From NCBI GenBank assembly GCA_902563505.1, contig CACEXK010000013.1, positions 1-37,869 of the forward strand: 37,869 nucleotides of DNA. Reading direction: 5' to 3'. Under the pieces are notes generated by a model. The model had not been told where the DNA came from. It worked only from the letters and a program-made list of their open reading frames with translations, and made no database searches. Positions 23,449 through 33,885 of this stretch are shown here, piece by piece. The position numbers and the translations under genes were made by a program. Source of the stretch: an uncultured Alphaproteobacteria bacterium. GTDB taxonomy: Bacteria; Pseudomonadota; Alphaproteobacteria; Methylaequorales; Methylaequoraceae. Within the stretch, counting starts at the first letter, position 1. Each line of letters starts with the position of its first letter.

Positions 23449-25437
23449 TTATTCAAATTCTAATATTACTTGATCGACCTCTAAACTATCCCCTTCTTTA
23501 CAATTAATTTTTTTAATTTTTACTTTTTTGTCAGATTTAATAATATTTTCCATTTTCATAGCTTCGATTATTGCTAAAGGTTGGTTTTCATCAACTGAAT
23601 CGCCATTTTTTACAGGCAGAGAGACCAGCAATCCAGGCATTGGCGCAAGAAGAAATTTTGATGTATCCACTTTTTTTCTAGGAATCATTATCTTATTTAA
23701 TTCAGAATGTCTCTCGGATAAAACCAATAAATCTATCATTGATCCTTTATGATTTATTTTAAATTTTGGGCCATTTCTTTGTATTGAAAAATAGTGAAGC
23801 TTATTATCAATTATGGCTGAAAACAAGGGATAACCAATCTTCCAATTACTTTTAATACTAAAATGTTTTTCTGGTAAATAAACATCAAAATTATTATTAA
23901 AATTATTGTAATTTATTTTAACATTTATATTTTTTTTATTATCAATAACATTCCAAATATTCCCAACAGTTTTATTAAATCCCTTTAGCTGATTAGAAAT
24001 TGAAGCAGCCCTAAGTAGGTACTGAAAATTCACAAAAGTTGCAACTGCGTAAAGTACATCTTTATTTATTATATCATCTTTGTAAGAATCATACCCATCC
24101 TTATATTGTTCAGATATAAACGATGTAGAATACAATCCATCATCAAAGTTTTTATGTTGTAATATTTTAGACAAAAAATCTCTATTTGTTTGAACACCTT
24201 CAATATAATATCTATCAAGTGCATTGAGCATTTCTTTGATAGCACTTTTCCTATCTGATGAATGAGTACATAACTTTGATATCATTGGGTCATAAAACAT
24301 TGTTATTTCTGAACCCTCAACTACACCTGAATCTATTCGAATATTTTTTCCTTTTGGTTCAATATATCTTGTTAATCTTCCTATCGAAGGTAAAAAATTT
24401 TTTGATGAATCTTCAGCATATATTCTACATTCAATGGCGTTTCCAGAAAATTCTATGTCCTTTTGGGTTAAGTTTAATTTATCTCCATATGCAACTTTTA
24501 TCATTTGCTCAACTAAATCAATACCAGTAATTAACTCTGTTACAGGGTGTTCAACTTGAAGTCTTGTATTCATTTCTAAAAAATAAAAGTTTTTATTTTT
24601 ATCAACAACAAATTCAACTGTACCTGCTGAGTAATAACCAACGGCTTTTGCTAACTTTATTGCATGGTCTACCATCTTATCTCTTAATTTTTTATCAACA
24701 AAAGGACTGGGGGCTTCTTCTATAACTTTTTGATGCCTTCTTTGAATAGAGCACTCTCTTTCACCTAGATGAACAAAGTTTCCAAATTGGTCCCCAAGTA
24801 TTTGAATTTCAATATGTTTTGGAAACTCTATGTATTTTTCAATAAACACTCTTTCGTCACCAAAACTTGACCTAGCCTCATTAACAGCAGAAGTGAAGTT
24901 TTCTCTTAATTCTTTTTCATTAAAAGCTATTCTCATTCCTTTACCACCTCCTCCAGCCGAAGCCTTTACCATTAAGGGATAGCCTATTTTTTTTCCTTCC
25001 ATGATAGCTTTATCTATTGTAGCTATAGAATCAAGTCCACCTGGGACAACCGATACATTTGCGCTTTTAGCAATTTCTTTTGATTTGATCTTATCTCCCA
25101 TTAATGAAATCGCTTGGCTAGGTGGACCAATAAATATTTTCCCAATATTATTTACTTCATCTCTGAAAGAAACATTTTCAGATAAAAAACCATAGCCAGG
25201 ATGAACTGCATCTGCATTAGTTTTTTTTATTGCTTTGATTATTTTTTCTATAACCAAATAGCTCTCAGCAGATGTATTCCCTCCAATATTTACATAGTCA
25301 TCTGCAAGATTTACATGAGGAGAATTAATATCTGCATCTGAACATATAGCAATTGTTTTAATCCCTAATTTTTTTGCTGTAGAGATAACTCGACATGCTA
25401 TCTCTCCTCTGTTGGCTATAAGTATCTTTTTGAACAT
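23449..25437 (-). CDS. pccA: Propionyl-CoA carboxylase, biotin carboxylase/biotin carrier subunit
   Basis: A 662-aa protein that carboxylates its own biotin with ATP and bicarbonate. The biotin carboxylase domain (1-450) starts MFKKILIANRGEIACRVI and contains the ATP-grasp loop KASAGGGGKGMRIA, the RECSIQRRHQKVIEE segment and EMNTRLQVEHPVTE. A BT linker domain follows. The C-terminal biotinyl domain carries EAMKMEN with biotinylated K628. The gene follows pccB after 8 bp. Acetyl- or methylcrotonyl-CoA carboxylase subunits are close relatives, and the PccB-type partner decides for propionyl-CoA. The product methylmalonyl-CoA would feed succinyl-CoA. Confidence 0.9.
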   Translation of the reverse strand: MFKKILIANRGEIACRVISTAKKLGIKTIAICSDADINSPHVNLADDYVNIGGNTSAESYLVIEKIIKAIKKTNADAVHPGYGFLSENVSFRDEVNNIGKIFIGPPSQAISLMGDKIKSKEIAKSANVSVVPGGLDSIATIDKAIMEGKKIGYPLMVKASAGGGGKGMRIAFNEKELRENFTSAVNEARSSFGDERVFIEKYIEFPKHIEIQILGDQFGNFVHLGERECSIQRRHQKVIEEAPSPFVDKKLRDKMVDHAIKLAKAVGYYSAGTVEFVVDKNKNFYFLEMNTRLQVEHPVTELITGIDLVEQMIKVAYGDKLNLTQKDIEFSGNAIECRIYAEDSSKNFLPSIGRLTRYIEPKGKNIRIDSGVVEGSEITMFYDPMISKLCTHSSDRKSAIKEMLNALDRYYIEGVQTNRDFLSKILQHKNFDDGLYSTSFISEQYKDGYDSYKDDIINKDVLYAVATFVNFQYLLRAASISNQLKGFNKTVGNIWNVIDNKKNINVKINYNNFNNNFDVYLPEKHFSIKSNWKIGYPLFSAIIDNKLHYFSIQRNGPKFKINHKGSMIDLLVLSERHSELNKIMIPRKKVDTSKFLLAPMPGLLVSLPVKNGDSVDENQPLAIIEAMKMENIIKSDKKVKIKKINCKEGDSLEVDQVILEFE

Positions 25438-25445
25438 TTTATTTT

Positions 25446-26978
25446 TTAAAGAGGAATATTGTCATGTTTTTTCCAGGGATTGGTTAACTTTTTGTTTTTC
25501 AACATTTCTAGAGACCTACATATCCGTTTTCTCGTAGTATTTGGCATGATCACATCATCAATAAATCCTCTGCTTCCAGCAATAAATGGATTTGCCAATC
25601 TTTCTCTATATTCCTCAGCTTTTTGGTCCATTTTCTTTTTATCACCAATTTCACCTCTAAAGATAATCTCAACTGCTCCCTTAGGACCCATTACTGCAAT
25701 TTCAGCCTGAGGCCATGCATAATTAACATCACCTCTTAAGTGTTTAGAGCTCATTACATCATATGCACCCCCATAGGCTTTTCGAGTTATAACTGTTATC
25801 TTTGGAACAGTTGCCTCAGCAAATGCAAATAATAGTTTTGCACCGTGTTTAATAATCCCATTGAATTCTTGTGATGTTCCAGGTAAAAAACCTGGAACAT
25901 CAACAAATGTTAATATCGGTATATTAAAGCAGTCACAAAATCTAACAAATCTTGCCGCTTTCCTGGATGAATTATTATCCAGACATCCAGCCAAGACCAT
26001 TGGTTGATTTGCAACTATTCCAACAGGTGATCCAGTCATTCTTGCAAATCCAGTTATTATATTGGCAGCGTAGTCCGGTTGAGTTTCAAAAAAGTCCCTA
26101 TCATCTACTACCTTTGTGATTAGTTCTTTCATATCATAAGGTTTGTTTGGGTTATCCGGAATGAGAGTATCCAAAGAATATTCAATTCTGTCTGCGGGAT
26201 CTTCAGACTTTCTTGTAGGTGGCATTTCTTTATTAGACGACGGTAAAAAACCCATGAAACGTCTCAATTGATATAATGCCTCTACATCATTCTCAAAAGA
26301 GAGATCCGCAACACCAGAGGTTTTAGTATGAGTTGTAGCACCCCCTAATTCTTCATGACTTACCTCTTCATGTGTTACAGTTTTTAGAACATCTGGGCCT
26401 GTTACAAACATGTAAGAAGTATCTTTGACCATAAAAATAAAATCTGTCATGGCTGGGCTATAAACTGCTCCTCCTGCGCAAGGGCCCATTATAACTGAAA
26501 TCTGTGGAATCACCCCTGATGACAAAACATTTCTTTGAAAGACTTCAGCGTAACCTGCTAAAGAAGCAACTCCTTCTTGTATTCTAGCACCACCAGAATC
26601 ATTTAAACCGATAACTGGAGCTCCCACTTGAAGAGCTTTATCCATAATTTTGCTAATTTTCTCAGCATGTGATTCTGAAAGTGAACCACCAAATACTGTA
26701 AAATCTTGACTAAAAACAAAAGTTAATCTTCCATTTATAGTTCCATATCCTGTAACAACACCATCACCGGGAATTTTTTGTTGCTCCATTTCAAACTCTG
26801 AACACCTGTGCTCAACGAACATATCCCATTCTTCAAAAGTTCCCTCATCAAGAAGAACCTCAATTCTTTCTCTAGCGGTCAATTTACCTTTTTTATGCTG
26901 GCTTTCTTTCCTTTTTTCACCACCACCAATTACAGCTTGACTTCTTTTTTGGTTTAATTTTTTTAAAATTTCTTTCAT
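25446..26978 (-). CDS. pccB: Propionyl-CoA carboxylase, carboxyltransferase subunit
   Basis: A 510-aa carboxyltransferase that moves the carboxyl group from biotin to propionyl-CoA. It has the two crotonase-like halves of the family. Motifs are [36 protein letters not shown] (first oxyanion hole region), [45 protein letters not shown] and [16 protein letters not shown]. The [16 protein letters not shown] segment is typical of PccB-type enzymes. It is co-transcribed with pccA. It lies 33 bp after the ATP12 gene, so the two may share a transcript with the RluC-ATP12 pair. Confidence 0.93.
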   Translation of the reverse strand: MKEILKKLNQKRSQAVIGGGEKRKESQHKKGKLTARERIEVLLDEGTFEEWDMFVEHRCSEFEMEQQKIPGDGVVTGYGTINGRLTFVFSQDFTVFGGSLSESHAEKISKIMDKALQVGAPVIGLNDSGGARIQEGVASLAGYAEVFQRNVLSSGVIPQISVIMGPCAGGAVYSPAMTDFIFMVKDTSYMFVTGPDVLKTVTHEEVSHEELGGATTHTKTSGVADLSFENDVEALYQLRRFMGFLPSSNKEMPPTRKSEDPADRIEYSLDTLIPDNPNKPYDMKELITKVVDDRDFFETQPDYAANIITGFARMTGSPVGIVANQPMVLAGCLDNNSSRKAARFVRFCDCFNIPILTFVDVPGFLPGTSQEFNGIIKHGAKLLFAFAEATVPKITVITRKAYGGAYDVMSSKHLRGDVNYAWPQAEIAVMGPKGAVEIIFRGEIGDKKKMDQKAEEYRERLANPFIAGSRGFIDDVIMPNTTRKRICRSLEMLKNKKLTNPWKKHDNIPL

Positions 26979-27011
26979 AGTAAAAAAATATTCTTAGATA
27001 TTATAAACAAT

Positions 27012-27677
27012 TTAAATTACATTTTTAAAAAAAATTGAAATATTCTTCAATATTTTCAACATCTCTTTGTCTTTATCCTTTTGCTCTGGAATATAACCCC
27101 ACTTTTTTTGTTGTACAAAGTTTTCTATATTAGTTAATTCAAACAAATCAAAAATTGTTATTTTTTGTTCTAAGAAAAAATAGCTTAATACAACAGACTT
27201 AGATATTCCAGATAATTTATAAATAGTAGTTAACTTGAAATTACACAATTCTTCTAAATAAAACTCAAATTTTTCTTTGTTTAGGTCCTTATTTTCATCA
27301 AAAATTGAGCAAATCTTTCTTATCCTTGCATTAAATTTTTTATTAAAATTATCTAAGTAAGGGTTTAATTTTTTATTTAATAAATTTGTGAGCTCCAAAT
27401 CATCAAAACCTCTATATAAAATAATGTCATTTTCAATATTATTTAATAATTTTGAAATAATTAATCTCTTATCATCATGATCAAGATCACATGAAAATAA
27501 AGTTAAGTTAAAGTTTGAGTATTGATCTTTTACTTTATTTTTATCACCAAACTCTCTAACAAATTGTTTTGCATGAGACATATTTTTGACTAATACTTTT
27601 TTTTTATTTTTGGTTGATAATTCTATTTTATCTTTTAAAAATATAAAACCTCTATCATTTTTTTTATATTCAATCAT
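27012..27677 (-). CDS. ATP12-family F1-ATPase assembly chaperone
   Basis: A 221-aa protein with the ATP12 layout: an N-terminal strand region (RGFIFLKDKIELSTKNKKKVLV), the helical NDIILYRGFDDLEL segment, where the family has its TD-x-CYRA motif, then TTIYKLSGISKSVVLSYFF and the ending FVQQKKWGYIPEQKDKD, matching the family WG-D-E terminus. ATP12 binds the F1 alpha subunit during ATP synthase assembly and is restricted to mitochondria and alphaproteobacteria, which supports the taxonomic reading. The sequence is unusually Lys/Asn/Ile-rich and diverged. It overlaps the upstream RluC-like gene by 8 bp, and that pairing is common in alphaproteobacteria. Confidence 0.75.
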   Translation of the reverse strand: MIEYKKNDRGFIFLKDKIELSTKNKKKVLVKNMSHAKQFVREFGDKNKVKDQYSNFNLTLFSCDLDHDDKRLIISKLLNNIENDIILYRGFDDLELTNLLNKKLNPYLDNFNKKFNARIRKICSIFDENKDLNKEKFEFYLEELCNFKLTTIYKLSGISKSVVLSYFFLEQKITIFDLFELTNIENFVQQKKWGYIPEQKDKDKEMLKILKNISIFFKNVI

Positions 27678-28638
27678 GAATTTTTTCTATTGATTGATAA
27701 TTATGTAAATCCAAAAAATCCTTTTTTGAGCTTATTTCATCAAATTCAAAGCCCAAATCCTTAATCTTCTCAATAAAATACTCTGGTAAAGGTGCTGTAA
27801 ATAAAAAATTTTCTGAATCTATATTTTTATATGACAATTCAAGAGCGTGTAAGAAAAAATTCTTATTGAGAGAATCTGGTTTTTTTTTTATAAAATCTTT
27901 GTTTTCACCTATAATAAAATTTCCAATAAGACTAAAATGTTTTCTAATTTGATGTTTTCTCCCAGTAATTGGTTTAATCAGTACCAAAGAATCTTTTGTC
28001 GAAGATTTTAAAACTTTATACAAAGTTACAGTTGATAACTTTCTTTCTCCCTCAAATAGAGGTATCTCAATCCGTCCTGTTTTATAATTTGGGACACCAT
28101 GAACAAAAGCTAGGTATTTTTTTTCAATTTTCCTATTTTTAAATTTATCACCAAGAAATTTAGCATAATTTAGATTTCTTGCGATCAGAAGGATTCCGGA
28201 GGTATTTTTATCCAGTCTATGAACCAGCTTGGGTCTATCAAGATTTTTGAATTTTAAATGATCTAAAAGAATATCAACATTAACTTTTATTTTAGTTCCA
28301 CCTTGGACAGCTATTCCACTTGGCTTATTCAAAACTATTAAATTTTCGTCTTTATAAATAACCCATGATTTTATAATTTGTTCGAATTTTTTGTCAGGTT
28401 TCTTGGAAGTTTTCTCTTCTTCAATTAAAATTTTTTTTGAAAGCACTATCAAATCGCCACTTTTCAATAAAAAACTATTATCTACCCTCTTCTTATTAAC
28501 ACGGACATAACCTTTTCTAATTATTTTACAAATAAAAGGGTAGTTAGAAGATTTTATTTTTTTTTTTAGCCAATAGTCTAGCCTAACACCGTTGAAGTCT
28601 TTACTGACAATACAATTATTATCTTTATTTTGATTCAT
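27670..28638 (-). CDS. rluC: RluA/RluC-family 23S rRNA pseudouridine synthase
   Basis: A 322-aa enzyme with an N-terminal S4-type RNA-binding domain (GVRLDYWLKKKI...IIRKGYVRVNKKRVDNSFLLKSGD) followed by the pseudouridine synthase domain. The catalytic Asp is in LVHRLDKNTSGILLIAR. KPSGIAVQGGTK and TGRKHQIRKH are further conserved motifs. RluC modifies uridines 955, 2504 and 2580 of 23S rRNA in E. coli; assignment to RluC rather than RluD rests on family resemblance and the ATP12 neighbour. It begins 25 bp after rplQ on the same strand, so read-through from the ribosomal operon is likely. Confidence 0.88.
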   Translation of the reverse strand: MNQNKDNNCIVSKDFNGVRLDYWLKKKIKSSNYPFICKIIRKGYVRVNKKRVDNSFLLKSGDLIVLSKKILIEEEKTSKKPDKKFEQIIKSWVIYKDENLIVLNKPSGIAVQGGTKIKVNVDILLDHLKFKNLDRPKLVHRLDKNTSGILLIARNLNYAKFLGDKFKNRKIEKKYLAFVHGVPNYKTGRIEIPLFEGERKLSTVTLYKVLKSSTKDSLVLIKPITGRKHQIRKHFSLIGNFIIGENKDFIKKKPDSLNKNFFLHALELSYKNIDSENFLFTAPLPEYFIEKIKDLGFEFDEISSKKDFLDLHNYQSIEKIHD

Positions 28639-28663
28639 TTAAGAGACAAAGTGGGGATCAGGT

Positions 28664-29212
28664 TTAACTCTTATCGACCTCTTTTTTTTTTGAATCACCT
28701 TTAGTTTTAGAATCCTCAGAAATTTCTTCTTTTATTTTTGATACAAGATTTTTTTTCTCAGGAATTTCATTTTCTATTTTATTTGATTTAGAAGAATCAA
28801 CTTCGTTTTCTTTTTTTTCTTTTCTTATTTTATCAATTAATCCTTTAGCATTAGAATCTCTATCAACAAGTTCTATTATAGCCATTGGTGCTGAGTCTCC
28901 ATACCTAAAACCAGATTTTAAGATCCTTACATATCCACCATTCCTGTTAACATATCTTTTTGCTAGAGTACTAAATACTTTTTCTACCAAAACATTATCT
29001 CTTAAATAACTAAATACTCTTCGTCTTGAAGATAAATCATCTTTCTTACCTTTGGTTAGAATCTTTTCAACAAAAGGTCTAAGATCTTTAGCTTTTGGTA
29101 GTGTGGTTTCTATTTGCTCATTTCTTATAAGCGATTTAGTCATGTTTCTCAACATAGAGATCCTATGACTTGTCTTTCTATTAAGTTTTCTTCCTGCAAT
29201 TCTATGTCTCAT
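28664..29212 (-). CDS. rplQ: Ribosomal protein L17 with charged C-terminal extension
   Basis: The first 120 residues are a normal bL17: [36 protein letters not shown] and [25 protein letters not shown]. About 60 further residues (to 182) are a Lys/Glu/Ser-rich tail with no predicted fold. L17 lies near the peptide exit tunnel. It is the last ribosomal gene of the operon, 15 bp after rpoA. Confidence 0.95.
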   Translation of the reverse strand: MRHRIAGRKLNRKTSHRISMLRNMTKSLIRNEQIETTLPKAKDLRPFVEKILTKGKKDDLSSRRRVFSYLRDNVLVEKVFSTLAKRYVNRNGGYVRILKSGFRYGDSAPMAIIELVDRDSNAKGLIDKIRKEKKENEVDSSKSNKIENEIPEKKNLVSKIKEEISEDSKTKGDSKKKEVDKS

Positions 29213-29227
29213 TTTATATCCTAAATT

Positions 29228-30247
29228 TTAATATGGATCGTCAAGTTTTCTTCTGATTTCGTCAATATTTTCTGGAGGCCATCCCTCAATTTTCATTCCT
29301 AACTCCAAGTTCATTGTGGTCAAGATTTCTTTAATTTCATTAAGTGACTTTCTACCAAAATTAGGTGTTCTTAACATTTCTGATTCAGTCTTCTGGACTA
29401 AATCACCAATATAAATGATTTCATCATTTTTAAGACAATTAGCTGATCTGACTGAAAGCTCCAATTCTTCAACTTTTCTGAGTAGATTAACATTTAGAGT
29501 CGGTTCTTCCTTAACAGGTGTAGCAATTTCTTCAACCGGTTCATCAAAATTTATAAACATTTTCAATTGTTCATTAACTATCCTAGCTGCAAATGCTACT
29601 GAATCCTCGGGAACAACAGATCCGTTAGTCTCGATATTCATAACTAATTTATCATAATCAGTTACCTGACCTACTCTAGAATTCTCTACTCTAAAAGATA
29701 CCCTTCTTACAGGTGAGAAAAAAGAGTCAATAAATATAGTTCCAAGAGGAGCATCTTCACTATTATTATGTTTGACTGCAGGTACATATCCTTTTCCCTC
29801 TTCAACATTTAGTGTAATATTAACATTGGCTTTTGAATCTAGCGTGCATATATGAAGGTCTTTGTTAAGAACTTCTACATGAGCACCACATTCAATGTCC
29901 GCACCTTTAATTTCTTTAGGACCCTTTGCTTTTATGTAAATTTTTGTTGTCTCAACATCAGATAATTTGAGTGCAAGCTGCTTTATATTTAAAATTATTT
30001 CAGTTACATCTTCAATAACTCCAGGTATTGACGAAAATTCATGAGTTATGCCTTCGATTTTAATAGATGTAACAGCAGCGCCTCTTATCGATGAAAGAAG
30101 CACTCTTCTCAACATATTTCCTAATGTTTGACCGTAGCCGCTTTCAAGAGGTTCAGCAATTAACTCTGCTTGAGTAAGAACATCTTTATCTTTTGAAAAT
30201 TCTATTTTTCGAGGTTTAATTAATTCTTTCCAGTTTTTATTAATCAC
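29228..30247 (-). CDS. rpoA: RNA polymerase alpha subunit
   Basis: A 339-aa alpha subunit. The N-terminal domain (about 1-235) includes [20 protein letters not shown] and [19 protein letters not shown] for dimerisation and assembly with beta and beta'. The C-terminal domain (about 250-325), with [19 protein letters not shown] and [17 protein letters not shown], contacts UP elements and activators. Length is typical. It lies 31 bp after rpsK. Confidence 0.98.
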   Translation of the reverse strand: MINKNWKELIKPRKIEFSKDKDVLTQAELIAEPLESGYGQTLGNMLRRVLLSSIRGAAVTSIKIEGITHEFSSIPGVIEDVTEIILNIKQLALKLSDVETTKIYIKAKGPKEIKGADIECGAHVEVLNKDLHICTLDSKANVNITLNVEEGKGYVPAVKHNNSEDAPLGTIFIDSFFSPVRRVSFRVENSRVGQVTDYDKLVMNIETNGSVVPEDSVAFAARIVNEQLKMFINFDEPVEEIATPVKEEPTLNVNLLRKVEELELSVRSANCLKNDEIIYIGDLVQKTESEMLRTPNFGRKSLNEIKEILTTMNLELGMKIEGWPPENIDEIRRKLDDPY

Positions 30248-30278
30248 AATTAGTCTTCCTCTCTAAATTGTTAAATTG

Positions 30279-30665
30279 TTAAACTCTTCTTCTTTTTGAT
30301 GGTCTGCATCCATTGTGGGGTATTGGAGTTACATCTTTAATTACAGTGATATTTAACCCTGTGGAACCTAAAGCCCTTATTGCAGACTCTCTCCCATTTC
30401 CAGGTCCTTTAATAATTATCTCTATATTTTTCATACCATGATCCATAGCTTTTTTACCCGCTTCTTCTGCAGCCAGTTGCGCAGCAAATGGAGTCGATTT
30501 TCTTGATCCTTTAAAACCTTTGTTTCCGGATGATGACCATGAGATTGTATTGCCTGTTGTATCGGTTATTGTAATTATTGTGTTATTAAAAGTAGAGTTA
30601 ATATGGGCTATGCCGAAAGGAACATTTTTTTTTGTTTTTTTTTTTTTTGAACTTTTAGTTACCAT
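30279..30665 (-). CDS. rpsK: Ribosomal protein S11
   Basis: A 128-aa uS11 of normal length, with [37 protein letters not shown] and the C-terminal [16 protein letters not shown]. It sits in the platform of the 30S subunit by the mRNA exit. It is 7 bp from rpsM. Confidence 0.98.
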   Translation of the reverse strand: MVTKSSKKKKTKKNVPFGIAHINSTFNNTIITITDTTGNTISWSSSGNKGFKGSRKSTPFAAQLAAEEAGKKAMDHGMKNIEIIIKGPGNGRESAIRALGSTGLNITVIKDVTPIPHNGCRPSKRRRV

Positions 30666-30672
30666 AATTCCT

Positions 30673-31047
30673 TTAAATTGCTTTCTTTTTCCCTGCTATA
30701 GGAATCGCCTTACCCTTTCTTGTTCTTGCATTCGTGTGTGTTCTTTGACCCCTAACTGGCAACTTGTTCCTATGTCTTAGCCCTCTATAACAGCCTAAAT
30801 CTGTGAGTCTTTTGATATTTGAAGAGACCGTTCTTCTTAAATCACCCTCAACAATATAGTTCTTATCAATACATTCTCTAATTTTAATTATCTCATCTTC
30901 AGTGAGCTGATTAACTCTTTTATTTTTATCGATATTAGTTGTTGAACATATGTCATTGGAAAATTTGTTACCGATTCCATATATGTAGCTTAGAGCTATA
31001 ACTAATCTTTTATTACTGGGAACATTTACCCCTGCGATCCTGGCCAC
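30673..31047 (-). CDS. rpsM: Ribosomal protein S13
   Basis: A 124-aa uS13: [21 protein letters not shown] at the start, the helix-two-turn-helix IYGIGN, and the basic tail [27 protein letters not shown] that contacts P-site tRNA. Length and motifs are standard. A 62-bp spacer separates it from adk. Confidence 0.98.
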   Translation of the reverse strand: MARIAGVNVPSNKRLVIALSYIYGIGNKFSNDICSTTNIDKNKRVNQLTEDEIIKIRECIDKNYIVEGDLRRTVSSNIKRLTDLGCYRGLRHRNKLPVRGQRTHTNARTRKGKAIPIAGKKKAI

Positions 31048-31109
31048 TTTACTACCTCAATAATTACAAATCTGGATTATATTTTCTTTTTATTTTAAGT
31101 CAACACTAT

Positions 31110-31685
31110 CTAATTAATAATCTTTAAAATTTCCTGACTTACATTATCTATTGTATCCATACCATCAACATTTCTTAGAATACCCTTTTTTTTATAATAT
31201 TCTATTATTGGAAATGTGTTGGTTTTATATACTTCAATTCTTTTTAAAAGTGTTTCAATATTGTCATCATCTCGTCTTTCATGATTTTCAGTTTCTTTAA
31301 TTCTATTCTCTATTCTTTGTTCAAGTATTTTAAAATCAACATCGATCAATATTGCAAAATCAAGTGACATAGAAATATTTTCAAGAGAATCATCTAAAAC
31401 TTCGGCTTGCTTTATATTTCGTGGAAAACCATCAAAAATTATATTTTCATTCTTTAATAAAATTATTTTCTCAATAATAAGGTTAATAACTAAATCATCA
31501 GGAACTAAATCTCCCTTTTTCATAATTAAGTTGATTTGTTGACCATATTTAGAATTTTTGTTGGATGTCTGGTCTCTAAGAAGGTCTCCAGTTGAAAGTT
31601 GAAAAAAGTTTAGTCTGTCTACAAGAAATTTAGATTGAGTTCCTTTACCACAACCTGGGGCACCCAATAGTACAATTTTTTTCAT
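31110..31685 (-). CDS. adk: Adenylate kinase
   Basis: A 191-aa adenylate kinase that interconverts ATP + AMP and 2 ADP. The P-loop is GAPGCGKGTQ; AMP-binding LSTGDLLRDQ and DGFPRNIKQAE follow. The LID is the short type, without the four-Cys zinc site, which matches the length of about 190 residues common in alphaproteobacteria. Its ATG overlaps the secY stop by 4 bp. Placement between secY and rpsM is typical of alphaproteobacteria. Confidence 0.97.
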   Translation of the reverse strand: MKKIVLLGAPGCGKGTQSKFLVDRLNFFQLSTGDLLRDQTSNKNSKYGQQINLIMKKGDLVPDDLVINLIIEKIILLKNENIIFDGFPRNIKQAEVLDDSLENISMSLDFAILIDVDFKILEQRIENRIKETENHERRDDDNIETLLKRIEVYKTNTFPIIEYYKKKGILRNVDGMDTIDNVSQEILKIIN

Positions 31686-33025
31686 AACCCTCGGCGTAGG
31701 TTAGATTTTTTTATTAATCCTTCATACTGATGAGCTAGAAGATATGACTGGATTTGAGTAACTGTATCCATTGTAACGCTTACAACAATTAAAAGACTTG
31801 TTCCTCCGAAATAAAATGGAACCTTGTATTTAGCTATCAATAATTCTGGAAGAAGACATACAAATGACAAGTACATTGCACCAATAACTGTTAATCTTGT
31901 TAGCACATAATCTAAATAGTTTGCAGTGTTTTCTCCAGGTCTAATGCCTGGAATAAATCCACCATATTTTTTTAAATTATCTGCCGTATCTTTTGGATTA
32001 AAAACGATAGCTGTGTAAAAAAACGCAAAGAAAACAATCATTGAAATATACAAACTTAGATAAACTGGATGACCTCTGCTTAAAAATTGACTCAATGTAT
32101 TTAACCATTCTGGTCCGCTGCCTGCATTAAAACTCACAAAAGTAATAGGTAATAACAAAAGTGAACTTGCAAAAATTGGAGGGATAACTCCAGCTGTATT
32201 TATTTTCATTGGAAGGTGAGAAGAATCGGCAACTCTATTTCCCGCACCAGGTTGTCTTTTTGGATACTGAACAGTGATTCTCCTTTGTGCCCGTTCTACA
32301 AAAACCATAAAAGCAATCACCGCTATACACATAATCATTAAAAATACGATGAAAATTGTTGACAAAGCTCCAGTTCTCCCAAGCTCAAATGTCGAACTTA
32401 AGGCAAGTGGAAGTTGGGCGACAATTCCAGTAAAAATAATCAGAGAGATTCCATTTCCTATTCCTCTTTGAGTAATCTGTTCTCCTAGCCATACTAAAAA
32501 TATTGTTCCAGAAACCAAGGTTATAACAGTTGTAAATCTAAAAAACATTCCTGGATCCATCACAGCTTGAACACCTTGGCTACCGGACATATTTTCAATA
32601 CCCACAGCCACACCATATCCTTGGACAGTAGCTAAGAAAACTGTGCCATATCTGGCGTATTGATTGATTTTCTTTCGACCTATTTCCCCCTCTTTCTTTA
32701 ATTGTTCAAGCTGGGGAGATATAACTGTCAAAAGTTGCATTATGATACTTGCAGAAATATAGGGCATTATATTAAGAGCAAAAACAGTCATTCTACCTAA
32801 AGCTCCCCCTGCAAACATATCAAACATACCCAGAATTCCACCAACATTTCTCTCAAACACTTTCTCAAGAGCAACAGGATCAATGCCTGGAAGTGGAATA
32901 TAAGAACCTATTCTGTATACAACCAACGCAAGCAGTGTAAAATAAATTCTTTTCTTTAGATCTTCGGCCTTACCTATTGAACCGAGATTAATTCTTGAAG
33001 CAATTTGTTCTGAAACTGATGCCAT
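31682..33025 (-). CDS. secY: Protein translocase subunit SecY
   Basis: A 447-aa SecY with ten transmembrane segments. It starts with the N-terminal RIYFTLLALVVYRIGSYIPLPGID and has the plug region GGILGMFDMFAGGALGRM, followed by the cytoplasmic loop RRITVQYPKRQ. The C-terminal end QSYLLAHQYEGLIKKSNLRRG carries basic residues that bind SecA and the ribosome. It forms the SecYEG channel. It starts immediately after the rplO stop and overlaps adk by 4 bp. Confidence 0.98.
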   Translation of the reverse strand: MASVSEQIASRINLGSIGKAEDLKKRIYFTLLALVVYRIGSYIPLPGIDPVALEKVFERNVGGILGMFDMFAGGALGRMTVFALNIMPYISASIIMQLLTVISPQLEQLKKEGEIGRKKINQYARYGTVFLATVQGYGVAVGIENMSGSQGVQAVMDPGMFFRFTTVITLVSGTIFLVWLGEQITQRGIGNGISLIIFTGIVAQLPLALSSTFELGRTGALSTIFIVFLMIMCIAVIAFMVFVERAQRRITVQYPKRQPGAGNRVADSSHLPMKINTAGVIPPIFASSLLLLPITFVSFNAGSGPEWLNTLSQFLSRGHPVYLSLYISMIVFFAFFYTAIVFNPKDTADNLKKYGGFIPGIRPGENTANYLDYVLTRLTVIGAMYLSFVCLLPELLIAKYKVPFYFGGTSLLIVVSVTMDTVTQIQSYLLAHQYEGLIKKSNLRRGL

Positions 33026-33694
33026 TTATTTACTTTTTAAAGTTTTAATTGATTTTTTTTTAGCAACTTTTGATTCTTTTTTTTTAGCAACTTTTGATTC
33101 TTTTTTTTTAGTAACAACTTTAGTTTTAGTTTCCTTTTTTTCTTCTTTAATTACTTTTTCCTTTTCAGGTTTAGTTGAGGTTATTTTTTTTTCATCATTT
33201 TTTTTATTTTCTTTGATTTTCTCATTTAAAGGATACTTTTTTTTGAAACTTATAATTTTTATTTCTCCCCCAACTCTTTTAAATTCATCCAATACACTTT
33301 TGGAAGCAGCATTTGTTTCTAAATTTATTGGGTTGGTCAGTTTTTTACCCATAAGTAATTTAACAAAAGAATTTTTTTTTGAGTTAGAAAAATCTATGAT
33401 CTGCTCAAGTTTAACACTTGATTTATCTTTGATTACTTTTTTTTCAATTAGATAATTAATGAAATCAGTTTTCAGAATTACTTTATTATATTTTTTTTTT
33501 GACTTAAAACCATGTTTTGGCATTCTCATGTGAAGCGGCATTTGTCCACCTTCAAAGCCATTTATGGAAACACCAGATCTAGATTTTTGTCCTTTCATTC
33601 CTCTTCCAGCAGTTTTTCCTTTTCCGGAACCAATTCCTCTACCAATTCTTTTTTTAACTTTAAGTTTATTTATCTTGATTTCATTTAGTTTCAT
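33026..33694 (-). CDS. rplO: Ribosomal protein L15 with long Lys-rich C-terminal extension
   Basis: The first 150 or so residues are uL15: [26 protein letters not shown] in pieces, [18 protein letters not shown] and the late [10 protein letters not shown]. Normal bacterial length is about 145-160 aa. The remaining 65 residues or so, to 222, are almost all Lys, Glu, Val and Thr and include a direct KKESKVAK duplication (a 24-bp DNA repeat near 33060-33110). It lies 11 bp after rpmD. Confidence 0.95.
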   Translation of the reverse strand: MKLNEIKINKLKVKKRIGRGIGSGKGKTAGRGMKGQKSRSGVSINGFEGGQMPLHMRMPKHGFKSKKKYNKVILKTDFINYLIEKKVIKDKSSVKLEQIIDFSNSKKNSFVKLLMGKKLTNPINLETNAASKSVLDEFKRVGGEIKIISFKKKYPLNEKIKENKKNDEKKITSTKPEKEKVIKEEKKETKTKVVTKKKESKVAKKKESKVAKKKSIKTLKSK

Positions 33695-33705
33695 TTTAAT
33701 TTTAC

Positions 33706-33885
33706 CTACAATTTTTCATAAAAAATTAAATGTTTTACCTTATCAATCATACCTAGAATAGATGGAGAACTTTCAACAACTTTTTCTCTATTAATCTTAT
33801 TTAACCCTAGTGAAATAAGAATTTTTTTTTGAATTTTGTTTCTACCAATTGGACTTCTGATTTGTTTGATTTTAATTTTTGGCAT
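33706..33885 (-). CDS. rpmD: Ribosomal protein L30
   Basis: A 59-aa uL30, easily missed because of its size. It begins [16 protein letters not shown], continues [16 protein letters not shown] and ends [12 protein letters not shown]. The order rpsE-rpmD-rplO is conserved. Its ATG lies inside the end of rpsE, a 14-bp overlap in another frame. Confidence 0.95.
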   Translation of the reverse strand: MPKIKIKQIRSPIGRNKIQKKILISLGLNKINREKVVESSPSILGMIDKVKHLIFYEKL

